Program-made: the position numbers and the translations under genes
Shown here: in pieces, positions 10,881 to 22,494 of the stretch
How positions within the stretch are numbered: position 1 is the first letter of the stretch
How the letters are laid out: each line of letters begins with the position of its first letter
Source: Stereocaulon alpinum
Lineage: Eukaryota; Ascomycota; Lecanoromycetes; Lecanorales; Stereocaulaceae
Direction: 5' to 3'
NCBI GenBank assembly: GCA_018257865.1
Contig: JAEUBA010000045.1
Coordinates: 185,607-249,606, forward strand
Length of the DNA stretch: 64,000 nucleotides
The notes under the pieces: model-generated
Database searches by the model: none
What the model was told of the DNA's origin: nothing
Seen by the model: the letters and a program-made list of their open reading frames with translations, nothing else

Positions 10881-12750
10881 ATGCACGAGATCTTAACCCT
10901 CCAGCTTGGCCATAGAGCCAATCACCTTGCCACGCATTTCTGGAACACACAGGTAATTCCTTACCTCCCACTTTGGCCCTCCCAAACCCAGCCTTGCCCC
11001 AATGCTCGAGCTGACGGTATCAGGAATCCTACTTTACCTACGATGGTATCCAAGCCCTGTCACCAGTCGATCATGATATCCACTTCCGCCCTGGCATCGG
11101 GCCCCGTGGGGAGGAGACCTTTACTCCTCGAACACTCATCTACGACCTCAAGGGTGGATTTGGAGGTCTGAGGAAGTGGGGTGGTCTCTATGACCAGCAA
11201 CAGCTCGACGATGGGCAGGGAGTTGAGCGAGCCAAAGGCGTCTGGTGAGATTAAAGATGGGTACGAGGGACCTGCAAAACATCTTACGTACTGACAAGAC
11301 CTTCGGTAGAATAGGGACGGCAAGGTAGTCCTACAAACAGACCCTCAAATTTCACAATCCGACTACCAGAAAAGTCTTGAAGACGGCTTTTCCAATCTTC
11401 AGAGCCTAAGCACAGAAACAGTACGCTACTGGTCCGATTTCAACCGTGTCTTCTACCACCCTCGCTCCATCATCCAAATCAACGACTACGAGCTCGGCTC
11501 TACACTGATGCCCTTCGAGAAATGGGAAAACGGTGAAGAACTATTCACGAGCATGGATCGAGACGCAGATCTGCTCGATCGCGACGTCAGACCCTGGGCA
11601 GAAGAGTGCGATCAGATGCAGGGTATCCAGATCTTTACTGGGGGGGACGATGCCTGGGGAGGTTTCGCCTCGAGGTATGTGGAGAGGCTGAGAGACGAAT
11701 ATGGGAAGATGCCAATATGGGCCTGGGGTATCGAAGAGGAGCACGGGAAGGGGCAGAGGGCGAGGCAGCTACTAAGGACCGTCAACGCCGCGAGGACGAT
11801 ATACGAGATGTCGAGCCATGCATCTTTGTATGTTCCGCTATCGCTACCCGCCGGTATACTACCGGAGTATGTCCATCTCAACCGGGACTCGCGTTGGCAC
11901 GTCTCCGCCCTTCTGTCAATTGCAGTGGAAAGCATGACACTGCCCTCAAGACTCAGACCAGACACCCAGGAACGTGGCCTTCTTGGCGACATCGAGGCTG
12001 CTCTAAATGTCAATGGCAATCAGCGAATTGCCCAACTTCAATGCAGCATCCTGGATCCAGAATCTGAGCCTTTCGAAGTCGTGGACGATCGAGCGCGTAA
12101 CGATGACAGAGTGCCCTCAACTATGAATCGTACCATGGTTGAAGAGGACGGACTCTACGCTACTGCTTCGTACTTGGATATCAACTTGTCAGCCGGTGAT
12201 ATCCGCTGTTCATTATCATTGGCCAGTCAATATGGCGCATCAGATCATACCTTTGGGGCGGTGGACTGTACGCGCGGAAGGCCAGAGGCAATGGAAGAAA
12301 AGGAGGAGGACGAAGACGAGGTTGCTGACACCCGGAAACGGAGGCGTTTTGCTGGACTGCCTGTCACTGAAAGGTCCGTACCTCGTTCGAAGCTGTCAGT
12401 GTCGTAGGCAGGCCGCAAAGCTGGTCGATTCACGCAGCCAATCTTCTTGGGTACATGAGATACATGCTCCTATACTAATGCCTCTCAGGTACCAGTCATC
12501 GCTTGTATTCCCGCTTCTTGACAGCTTTCCCACGATTGTCACGCTGTCGCCGAACCCTACAGCTGTTGCGGTGCACACTTCACTGTCCACTACCACCCGG
12601 ATCTCTAGCCGTATCAAGGCGCTGCAGAAGGTTGTCAGCAGGATAGCTAACCTTGATGAGCGCGAATCACTTTCTAATAGCCTTGGCGACATTGGCGAAG
12701 CGTACGAGGAGGGATGGGAAAGTGGATCTGGGGAGGACAGTGATGAATGA
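10881..12750 (+). CDS. DML1: Dml1/misato tubulin-like protein
   Basis: Four exons: 10881-10952, 11024-11244, 11315-12373, 12489-12750 (537 aa); introns of 71, 70 and 115 bp close in phase. The start MHEILTLQLGHRANHLATHF is the misato segment I signature, followed by ESYFTYDG and the segment II block YWSDFNRVFYHPRSI. The C-terminus ends in an acidic Glu/Asp/Ser tail after the AYEEGW motif typical of fungal orthologues. Dml1 is a tubulin/FtsZ-related protein needed for mitochondrial DNA inheritance and mitochondrial distribution. The family recognition is secure; the molecular mechanism is not settled for the family. Confidence 0.93.
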
Positions 12751-14324
12751 GGGTCTACATCATCGCGTATTGTTGTGAGCATCTTCCTGGCTCGGGTCAT
12801 TTGCGTGCGCTTTGCAGGGAGCGACCATTGACTAGTAACATGTGTGTGGCAACACAATACGAGGTACATGAGTAACCAAGGTTACAGTGCGCACCCACGC
12901 AGTCCCAAGGAAGTGTGGAATTGAGCGGGATAGCCAGTGCGTTTACTTCGGATGGGTGGGGTGAAGTCCATCTGCAAGTCAGCAAGCACCAGCAAGTGGC
13001 CCACATAAAGACCGGGTACTGTCACTGCGAAGCGAATGGCTCAGGAATAAATACGTGTTCCTACATTACCACTAACGGTCGCTAAAGCTCGGAACCTTTG
13101 GACCCTGGCTGAGTTGACAATCAGCGTTCCCAATGTGCTATTTCATACAGAAATTGCGTGCTAGGTCCGCTTGTCAATGGGTAGGTACCCTTTCAATTAC
13201 AGGTTACCAAAGGGGGCCTCAGAGGCTAAAACCTGGTAACTAAGCCTCAATGATTTCATACTGTCTAAATCGGAGAGGTACGCGACAGAGACCCCTGGAG
13301 CGCATATGAGAAGGATGCACATGCAGGCGACGCTCTTATGAAATGGAGAAGCGCCGTCGGCTCTCGGCCAGGACTGGTTGAAGCTAAAATTCGATGGCGG
13401 GGCAAGCTGCGGGCAAGCTGCGGGCAAGCCGCAGGCCCCAACCCCACACCAACCTTGCGAGGCTCCACGCGCTCTTCAAGCTCCCCGCCCGGACGACACG
13501 TTAACTGCCAAGACGTTAACAGGGTCCAATTGGAGCTACCACCGACGGTCAAGACAAGCCATAAACGCATGATAAGCTGCTGACTAGACCATGAGCATGA
13601 GAAATTAATTAATTATGCAAAACTTTGCTATGATGATGTTGTCGCCATCCTTGATGTTGACTTCCTCGCGGCCCACGATGCTGACTGTCCAGCCTTTAAG
13701 CGATCTCATGCTCATCCATCACGAAGCTTTGTTCAATACCAAAAACTTTTCGTACTTTACCCTTTGTGGGACGTTCGTCGCATGGAAAACGAGTAGGTAG
13801 GGCGAGGATGCATACCTGCCTTCTGTATTTCCTGACCCTGGCCTGCCTCCTAACCCTATCCTGTTTGCTTTAACGCATCTGCCAGTCATTTCCACGAATC
13901 AGCAACATCATGCAGGTAACCGACAGCGCTAGCAAGCAACATCATGTACGGAATCCTCTATACGAGCTTTGCTGGAATTCACCCACCCAACAAGATGGCA
14001 CTAGACCAGGCAGCTTGACGCGAAGGCTCGAACGATGAGGGGTTCGATATGTTCCTACACTGACGTCGTCTGTCCGAATCGAGTGAATAAGACGCTCCAG
14101 TACCTACTACGAGTTCGGACCAATGCAGCTCTCGTTGTATCTCCCAGCCTCCTCCCATTTCTTTTCTGCCTTCACTGCCCCTTCAACGCTCAGCATCGAA
14201 TAGAGAGAATTCGCTCGCTACGATTCTTTCTATAGACTCTCTTTGTCTCGTTCGTTAGGTAAGAGTCGTCTATTGTGAGCGTATACTTGAAGACTACCTG
14301 TACCTTCTCCTGAAAGTAATCTGA
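12751..14324. other. Long intergenic region
   Basis: About 1.6 kb between DML1 and the surface-protein gene. No protein gene is recognised; small open frames near 13,200-13,580 overlap on both strands and look random. A short direct repeat (GCGGGCAAGCT-like, about three copies) sits near 13,400-13,435. A CT-rich stretch around 14,140-14,240 directly precedes the next gene and looks like a fungal core promoter and leader. Confidence 0.5.
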
Positions 14325-17085
14325 ATGAAGCTCACACTCGCTGTCGTTGCTGTTGCTGTTGCTGGCCTTGGTGCGGCCAAGGATGTTTTGGAGCAGAGAT
14401 GGTACCCAGGGTGGAACTCCACCACGTAAGTCTCACTCTCACTTCACGATCGAGCAACGCACTAAGATTCAGGAGCATTGGGCCTTCTAGCACAGTCGTT
14501 TCAATAACGCCCCTCCCCAGTGGACAGCCTGCTACAGCCCCTCCTCCACCGCCGCCACCGTCCTCAAGCCCAGTTCCTCCCTCCTATGGTACTGCACCAA
14601 CCTACACAACACCTTATGTCACTACCCCTACTGGCACTGCACCACAAGGTACTGCTCCACCAAGCTCTCCATCGATCGTGGTTCCTCCACCAATTTCTAC
14701 TAATGTATGTATTTCTCCTGTTCAATTGATGTACCATCAAGCTAAAGCGAGCGCAGTCGACGACCCCGCTTCCTCCTCCTTCTCAGAGTCCATCTACAGG
14801 AACAGCCCCACCGGGCACCACATCTCAGGGGACCACATCGCATGGTACCTCACCCCTTGGTACTGCTCCACCAAGCTCTCCACCGACCGTGGTCCCTCCT
14901 CCAGTCTTTCCCAATGTACGTTCTCTTCCTGTTTGACCTGCAAACATGCTAATTACATCCAGTCGACTACCATAACGCTTTCAAGCACCATAACGCTGTC
15001 AAGCACCATAACGCTGTCAAGTACCATAACGCTGTCAAGTACCCAAACACAGTATACTACTCCGGTTTCTCCTTCTCAAACTCCGTCTACAAACATAGTA
15101 CCATCAGGCACCGTACCACCAGGCACTAGTCCACCAAGCTCCCCACCGACTGTGGTTCCTCCTATCTTTCCCAATGTACGTTCTTATCTTGCTTGACCTA
15201 CAATCATGCTGATTAAATCAAGTCGACCACCATAACACAGTCTACTAGCATAACGCTGTCAAGCACCCAAACACAGTATACTACTCCGGTTTCTCCTTCT
15301 CAGACTCCGTCTGTAAGTACAGTACCGCCAGGCACTGTACCACCAGGCACTGCACCGCCAAGCTCCCCACCAACTGTGATTCCTCCTCCAATTTACCCCA
15401 ATGTATGTTGCCTATTCCGGTTCAGACTCAAGCATGCTGAAGATTTTCTAGTCAACTACCACAACACAGTCTACTATCATAACGCTTTCAAGCACTATTA
15501 CACAGTCATATACCCACAGAACGTATACCACACCACTTTCTCCTTCCCAAACTCCGTCTATAAGTACAGTACCACCAGGGACTGCACCGCCAAGTTCTTC
15601 CCCAACTATAGTCCCTCCCCTAATTTACTCCAATGTATGTTTCCTGTTCCGATTTTGACTTAATGCATGCTGAAGATCAGATAGTCAACTACCACAACAC
15701 AGTCGACTACCACAACACAGTCTACTATCATAACGCTTTCAAGCACTATTACACAGTCATATACCCACAGAACGTATACCACACCACTTTCTCCTTCCAA
15801 AACTCCGTCTATAAGTACAGTACCACCAGGGACTGCACCGCCAAGTTCTCCCCCAACTATAGTCCCTCCTCCAATATTCTCAAATGTACGTTCTTTTCTT
15901 GCTTGACCTGCTATCATACTAAATCCGACCAGTCCACTACCCCAGTTCCTCCTTCTCAAAGTCAGACTACAGGCACCGTACCGCCGGGTACGGCACCTCC
16001 TCCTTCGCAAAGTCAATCTACTAGTACTGTACCACCGGGTACGGCACCGTCTACACCACCGACTGTGGTCCCTCCTCCGTTCTTCCCAAATGTAAGTCCG
16101 CTTGTCATGATCTACAATCCAGCTAAGAGTCGGCGAGTCGACTACCACAGTCCCACCTCCTCCTTCTCAGACTCCATCTACAGGTACTGTACCACCGGGT
16201 ACTACCACGACCTCAATCGTTCCTCCCCCAATCAGCCCTCCTTCTCAGACTCCATCTACAGGTACTGTGCCACCGGGTACTACCACGACCTCAATTATTC
16301 CTCCACCTTTCAGCCCCCCTCCATCTCAGACCCAGTCGACAGGTACTACCAAGACCTCCGTCGTTCCTCCCCCATTTAGCCCTCCAACATTCCCAAATGT
16401 ACGTGCCTCTTTGTTTCTTGCTTGGAACGGAGCTTACGACCGTCTAGACAACTACGACTGTTCCAGTAACTCCTCCTGGTACCTCTCCGCCCCCAGTCAC
16501 GTCTCAGACTATAATAGTCCCACCTCCCATCTACTCAAACGTACGTGTTCCTCACTCTACTTTGTTCGGATCTAAGCTAAAGGTCGTCAGACGACTACTA
16601 TCAAGACCACTACTAGCGTAACGATACCAATAGGATCTGTCACCACAACACCTACCATATCCACTGCGACTATCCCCGTCTCGTCCGTTCCAACGAGTCC
16701 TGTTGAATCCCAGACTGTAACGACTCCCACTAAGACCACTCCTGTTGTGACTACGCCGACAATCCCAGTTTTCTCGGAATCAGCATCAACCTACCCAACT
16801 ATCTCAACCTGCCCTCCCGCAATTACCATCACGGTTGCAGCTCCCAGCGCAACTTACCCTCCTACAGTCACTGTGACCGTTACAGTCCCCGGCGTTGCTG
16901 TTTCCGAAGCGCCTGAAGGGCAGCCACAAGTCGCCATAGGAACACACACATCATATCCTTCTGCATCTAGCTTACCGCCAAAGCCTACAAGCCCAGTAGC
17001 TTTCACAGGCGCGGCAGCTACGAACAAACCGATTGTTGTCGCAGCTGCGATGGGTATTGTGGCGGCATTAATCGTTCTCGCTTGA
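14325..17085 (+). CDS. GPI-anchored Ser/Thr/Pro-rich surface protein made of duplicated exons
   Basis: Eleven exons: 14325-14425, 14473-14704, 14757-14915, 14963-15175, 15223-15402, 15452-15634, 15685-15885, 15933-16091, 16138-16398, 16448-16540, 16591-17085 (758 aa). The protein starts with a signal peptide (MKLTLAVVAVAVAGLGAA). Its body is Ser/Thr/Pro repeats with T-V-P-P-G-T and Q-T-P-S-T blocks, and it ends in a hydrophobic tail preceded by small residues, as expected of a GPI signal. Intron 1 is phase 2; introns 2-10 are all phase 0, 46-52 bp long. Most middle exons begin with Ser/Thr-Thr-Thr and end in a V-V-P-P-P...P-N block. No enzyme domain is seen. The likely role is a heavily O-glycosylated cell-wall adhesin or stalk; this is inferred from composition. 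Without splicing the locus looks like scattered short frames and is easily missed. Confidence 0.82.
14969..15040 (+). repeat. 18-bp tandem repeat inside exon 4
   Basis: Four in-frame copies of an 18-bp unit (ACCATAACGCTGTCAAGC and close variants) encode T-I-T-L-S-S repeats. Related but shorter T-I-T-L-S/T-I-T-Q runs open exons 5, 6 and 7, so the unit predates the exon duplications. Such tracts can slip in length without breaking the frame. Confidence 0.85.
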
Positions 17086-18016
17086 GTCTCAGAGGCTGGA
17101 AGTTGAAGTGGTCAGTTTGGCAAGAAAGGTTTCGGACATGACGCTCCTTGATGATACTCCATACGAGATTGATGAATCTACGACTCTGGCGGATAATCTG
17201 GATCGCAATCCACACTCTCTAATAGTAAAGTTGTAATGATCTAATATGTCAATGATTTGGCATGGATGATGTGACGAAGTGTCGCATGTACATAGCCTCT
17301 TCAATAATGGTAATTGTCTAGATGGTGGGAGATGAAAGCAGTGGAGGTGAGGGGTGGTTTATAAAGGGATCCCTGCCTAAGAATACCATTCAACTTTTTT
17401 AGAACGTACTTCGTTCCTCGAATTGTTCACACGTCTCAATGCTCTACTAAGTCGAATCTGCGCGTCCCGAGCTCCGCTCCTCAGTTCTGATACACATCTA
17501 GCTTCTAGACCAACTAGATCAGCTAGTTTCAAAAACCCATCTCCCTTATCATTGCCAGACGTTTGAAGCCCCGCTCACTAGATCCCACTCGATCAAAACC
17601 TAAACTTCCTCAACAGCGATGAACACTTAGCTTCCCTATCAATCTATTCCATGCATTCCGAGCTCTATCCTTGCAACGAGGACACATAAACAGCTTCTCT
17701 CCTAGATAAACATCGGTGGTCGATATTCCTCTTCTCTTGTCATTGGTGCGCCTCTAATTCTGTATATGGGCGAGCTATGCTGCACCATTCCTCGGACACT
17801 AATCTGATACCCGATAATTTGATTTTGTACAATCGACTTCGTTGACAGCCTCGCCATGGTAGCCCATGCTCGCCAAGCTCGGCGGAGCTTGCGATGAACT
17901 AGCCTAGGCAGCCGGAGACCCGCCTAAACGCAACCCACAAACGCCCCGCTGCCGAAGCCGCTTAGTAGGCGTCATGCTCATGCAACACCTTCACATTATC
18001 TATTTATTATCGCAAG
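17086..18016. other. Intergenic region
   Basis: About 930 bp with no recognised gene. It holds the 3' end of the surface-protein gene and the promoter of the DENN gene. A small inverted repeat (CCAAGCTC / GAGCTTGC) lies near 17,870. Nothing else stands out. Confidence 0.4.
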
Positions 18017-20109
18017 ATGTTCACAGCACAACAGCGACGAGGACAGTCGCTCCACCTCGAACTGCCCAATGGCGGCGCAGAGGAGCTTCCTCCTGTTGCG
18101 GCGGTCTTTCTTATTTTATTTGATGTTAAGGCTGGGTAAGCATTACGTGTTTGCGGTATTGTTGATCTGGGGTAAGTGCTGAATGAGGGATAGGTACATG
18201 ATAGCTTGGAAGAAGTCGATAGACGGGTGTGAGTTGATTGATCACTTTACGTGGAGTATCTGCTAACGGCAAAATCAGTAGAGCTCAATGAGAGCGTGGA
18301 GTACAAAAGTCTACCGTCTGGACTACATAACGTTGAGGAAGACCTTATGTATGAACCTCCCAAGTCCCCTCAAACAGCGGTCTAACCGGTGAAAAGATAC
18401 TTTGTCCACGATGACGACTACGCGGGCATCAGCGCCTTCATCAACGAGCCAGCTGAGGAATCGGAGCGAAATGCGATCATGCTTTCTGTGGGCGCGCTGG
18501 TGCCATTGAGCTATGGGCGACTGGGGAAAAGCTGGAAACACGCTTTGGTTTTGAAGGAGCTTGCGAAGTGAGCAGGATCACTGCGTGAAAATGGTCCTTG
18601 GTGCTAAAGGTGTCATAGAAAGCTCTCGCAAGACCCGAAGAATACCCAATTACTGGAGGAATTTTGGACCGCGCATCAGCTACAGGATGGGGAAGAGTCT
18701 CAGGAACAAGCACGTTCAGAGTCGCCATCGGTCGACAAGGCGAAACGAAGGCAAAGCCAGCCTTCACCCAATGGCCAGATACGAAGTCGCAAACGCGCAG
18801 CCACTTCTGCTTCAGCACTCGCACCACCAGGACAGTCACTAGGTCCTCATCACCCAGCCTTATCGTTACCGACCTTCCTGGATACCCTTGGACCACTTAT
18901 ATTTCCCCTCTACAAAGCGGCGTTATTACGAAAAAGAATACTGCTCGTAGGTCAGGCGCCGGTTGAGCTGGCTTGTAATTTTGGTAGGCAGTAATTTCAA
19001 CCGCTCTGCCTGAGTGCTGACATAAGTCCGCAGTGTACGATATTTCCATTCTCTCAGGCATCCCATCCTCAGTCTCCGACCTCCTGCCCCTCGAACCCCT
19101 CCCCACCCGTCTCCGCTCGCTTTTCTCAGTAGGCGTCCACGACGTGTCAACCCTCTCCACCGGCTCCCGCAACCAAACTCCCAATCCCACCCTCTCCACC
19201 GAGGATATGGGCTACGGCTGGGCTGCAAATACAACCGACGACGTCCTCTCCCTCAAAACACACCTCTATGACACCCTTATCACCCTTCCCCCTTCCTACA
19301 CAAAACAAGCAAAGGAAAAATACTGGCCCCGCCTCTCACTACCCAAAGGTACAGAAGTAAAAGCCACCCAGCGAGATCTCCGCCGCTACCACACCCTGCG
19401 ACGCGAACTCCGCCGCTTCGATACCCTTCCATCGCCCCACTCATCGCACTCCCCGGCTCCATCTTCCCTCCCATTCGAAAATACCCGAGGAACGTACGAT
19501 GACGCATCCTCAACTTTAGACGCCCAGCTCGCCGAGCCCCAATCCTGGTCCGCGCTCGCATACAATAGCTTCATGTGGTGGGCTTCCGCGGGCGAAAAAC
19601 GTACTGACCTAGATGAAGAAGAAGAATACGACGCCGCTTTACTACAGCATTTCGATACCTACCGTGATGACTCACCTTCACGTCCCAGAAGTGCGAGATC
19701 AGCGAGGAAAAGTCCCGGACGCAGTCCGCGCATGGATGCTATGGATAAAGCGCCAGCTGGCTTGGAAATGAGAATTATCGCTTACTTCCACCGGCTCACC
19801 ACCCTCATCTTGAAAACACTCTCTGACATAATCGACGCAGCGGACTACTCAGATAACACTACCAGCGCTCCTGACTCCAACTCCAACCATAACAACGGAA
19901 ACCAACCCCTCACAAAACCTCCCACCACCCAAGAAGACGCAGACGCAGACGAAATCTTCATCAGCAGCGAAGACATGAGTCGCATGGGTCTCGATATATG
20001 GAGTGAGAACGATAGAGACTTTATTAGGGAATTGGTCGCGCTCTATTGGGGGAGGAGGGCTGATGTTAGAGGTGGGAGGGTGGAGTGCTGTGGGGTTAGG
20101 ATTTGTTGA
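18017..20109 (+). CDS. DENN-domain protein of the LCHN/DENND11 type
   Basis: Six exons: 18017-18135, 18194-18228, 18279-18348, 18397-18567, 18619-18983, 19034-20109 (611 aa); introns of 48-58 bp close in phase with good branch sites. The order FLILFDVKAGYMIAWKKS, VEYKSLPSGLHNV, YFVHDDDYAGISAFINEP and LVPLSYGRLGKSWKHA is the conserved core of the DUF2347/LCHN family of DENN proteins. DENN proteins are generally Rab guanine nucleotide exchange factors in membrane traffic; the target Rab of this branch is not established. The second half has a variable Ser/Arg-rich linker and an acidic loop, and ends in a conserved W-S-E-N-D-x-x-F segment. The donor of intron 2 was chosen as GTGAGT; one residue there is uncertain. 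Confidence 0.85.
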
Positions 20110-22494
20110 TGGTGGAGGTGGCGGGTTGAAGATGGCTGAGAGAGGATGTATTCTAACCCTTGGTCCAGGTTTGAACCATTGTTGAAGCAAAGCCTCGAAG
20201 TTGACACATATGGTAGTTGCCAGGTTCCCGGCCTACATTGTCTGCTACTTGAGCAAAAGAGAACGCACAAGGGAGGAATTATTAGTGTGAGTCTTTAACG
20301 CAGCCAAACCCTCAAACAAAAGAAACAACGCAGCATGTCAATTCCGGTGACCCCACAAAATGAAAGCAAAGCGCATCTCTTCCGCATTCTTGAACTCAGG
20401 CATCCACATATTCAAAGGAATACTGCAACGAAACACTGTTTTGACCACAAGGCCTGACCTCCACTTTCAGCTCGCAATCTAGCGCGACACGGAGCCACAA
20501 AAATAACAATCCAGGTGTTGGGTCCACATTCAGCCGAGCTTCGAAAGCCATGTGAAAGCCAAGCGGCCACCTACTATTCCATCTCCAGTTGCAGTCCCAA
20601 GAGTGCCTGGGTGTGAAGCAATCTAGAGTATCATAGACCACCGCAGAAATTCAAAGGAACAAGCGGCTTTCGTGATAGCAATTGCTCTCACGCATAGGCT
20701 CAGCTTGGCAACGACGACACACGTCCAATCAAGGCTTTCGCCTCAGTGACAGGGAACACTTACTCGCGCCAAGTCGACGAATGGCTGCACGTGGCTGGCT
20801 GAAGAGAAGAGCAAGTCTACCGCCAGACGAATGGCGTGATGATTTGAACATCAAAATTTGACCTTTCAGGCAGTCTAGAACGCAGAAAGAACGGGACGAA
20901 GCTTTGCATTGTGGACGAACAGCCTGATACAGACCGCAAGAGCGACTAGGCTAGACTTCCACATTTGCTACGGTGATGCTAGCTTGTGACAATCTCGTTC
21001 TCCTGACTAGTGGCGGTTCTTCTGCATACCATCAATAGTGATGAAGACCAAGTCAATCGGCAAAGATAACGGAACGTAAGCGAGGTTTGGGAAAGGTGGA
21101 AACTTCAGGCATCTTTGTCATGCCAAAAAGCCATTTCAGCCAGCCATGAGTGCGCCATCTATCCCAATTCGGTAGGCCCCTTACACGCCAGCCTGAGATG
21201 GTCGAACCCGTGGGGAAGTTTCTGACCGTTACCTGTTAGAGGAGCAAGCGAGCAGCCATAACGCTGCGGCGTGGACCGAAGATCCAATTTTAAATTGCGA
21301 TAGCGTCGTTGAGGGAATCTGTCAAAGCTCTTGCATTCGCCTTTGTCCATGTCACCCTATTGTATGGATCAGATTCGGTTACTTCGATGAGTATACATTG
21401 TACTGACCTTGTGAGTACCTAATGTCATTGATATGAACCACCCTCAAAGCTGTCCAATATCCTCCACATCGAGGAAGTAGCAGCTGTCATAATAGCCTGA
21501 CAGATGGGGAACCCGCCCGAGCCGTCAAGCCCGGAGTGGCGCTAAACGTTGGAGCTGAAAGGGAATGTTCAGCAGACACTAAAATCTCCAAAAGCTCTCG
21601 CGCGGCTTCATTACAAGAACTGCAGCCTATCAATGCTTATAGCGCCGGTCCGTTGATGACCTTCAGCAGCAATGGGCCTGTGGCGCTTTCCCAACAGCTT
21701 GTGTTTGTAGGGCTAGGGTTATTGACCCAATCACGGCAGGTGCAAGCCGTGTTCTGTCCATTCTCATGTGTGACCCTAGGGATCTGGTACATTGTGGTAA
21801 TTACCATCTGCCCTGGTGTTATTCAACTCACTCTCATTTAGGCCAGGTTTTGTACTCAGCCATCAACATGATGCGCGACCCCTTGTACAATCCATTCCAC
21901 CAGCACATTCCGGGAAACGTCTATTGGCAGGCACAGCTAGCAAGTCTGTCTAGACTATGGAATAAGCATCCGAAGCTACACACTTTACTCCGATAGTGTG
22001 TTATCCCGTGAAGACCTAGACTTAGCCGATACCAGCCCCTTACGCTAGCCTTGATTGTGAAAGTGTAGTCATATGAGCAAGCTGACCTCCTATTCCGCTT
22101 TGAGATTTCACCTGGTGAGGTGAACATGTGGCAAGCCTGTTGTTGGTGAGGCGGCAATTGTGGCATGGTCTAGGGAACCTGAGCACCGAAAGAAGCGAAG
22201 GTAGATTACCCAAAGCTGTATGATGGTGTGCTCCTTTCCTTTCAGCTTCTACATTTTGCTGTGGCTTGGATCTAGAACTCGAGCCAGAGCCGAGCACGAT
22301 TTGTGAAAGGGAAACGTGCTCTTTGCAAGAAGGTGCGTTTCCTTGCGGCCTGGGGATATAAATCGAGGTACGTGTCCAGCACCTTCGATTCAGTTCAACA
22401 TCATTTTCTGGGTTTCCAAATCTGCATAACACCAGTCCCAGACTGCATCAAGACTCCCCTTCCGAGAGCCTCATAGCCCTGTACAGCTGCCATT
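20110..22494. other. Long intergenic region
   Basis: About 2.4 kb without a recognised gene. Several frames of 60-130 codons exist on both strands (for example 20,396-20,641 minus, 21,536-21,841 plus, 22,040-22,432 minus) but overlap one another and carry no familiar motif. The last 200 bp are the upstream region of the gene starting at 22,495. Base composition is like the gene regions, with no sign of RIP. Confidence 0.45.

Noticed and set aside
13338..13583. Overlapping 64-101 codon frames on both strands
   Set aside because: They share the same GC-rich repeat-bearing stretch, carry no motif, and have no splice or promoter context.
14960..15050. Regularly spaced repeats that could suggest a CRISPR-like array
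   Set aside because: The units are contiguous 18-bp codon repeats inside a spliced eukaryotic exon, with no spacers and no cas genes.
15660..16148. 162-codon open frame on the minus strand
   Set aside because: It is antisense to the repeat exons of the surface-protein gene and crosses their introns; a by-product of repeat composition.
22040..22432. 130-codon frame on the minus strand upstream of the 13-exon gene
   Set aside because: No recognisable domain, and it overlaps the likely promoter of the gene at 22,495.
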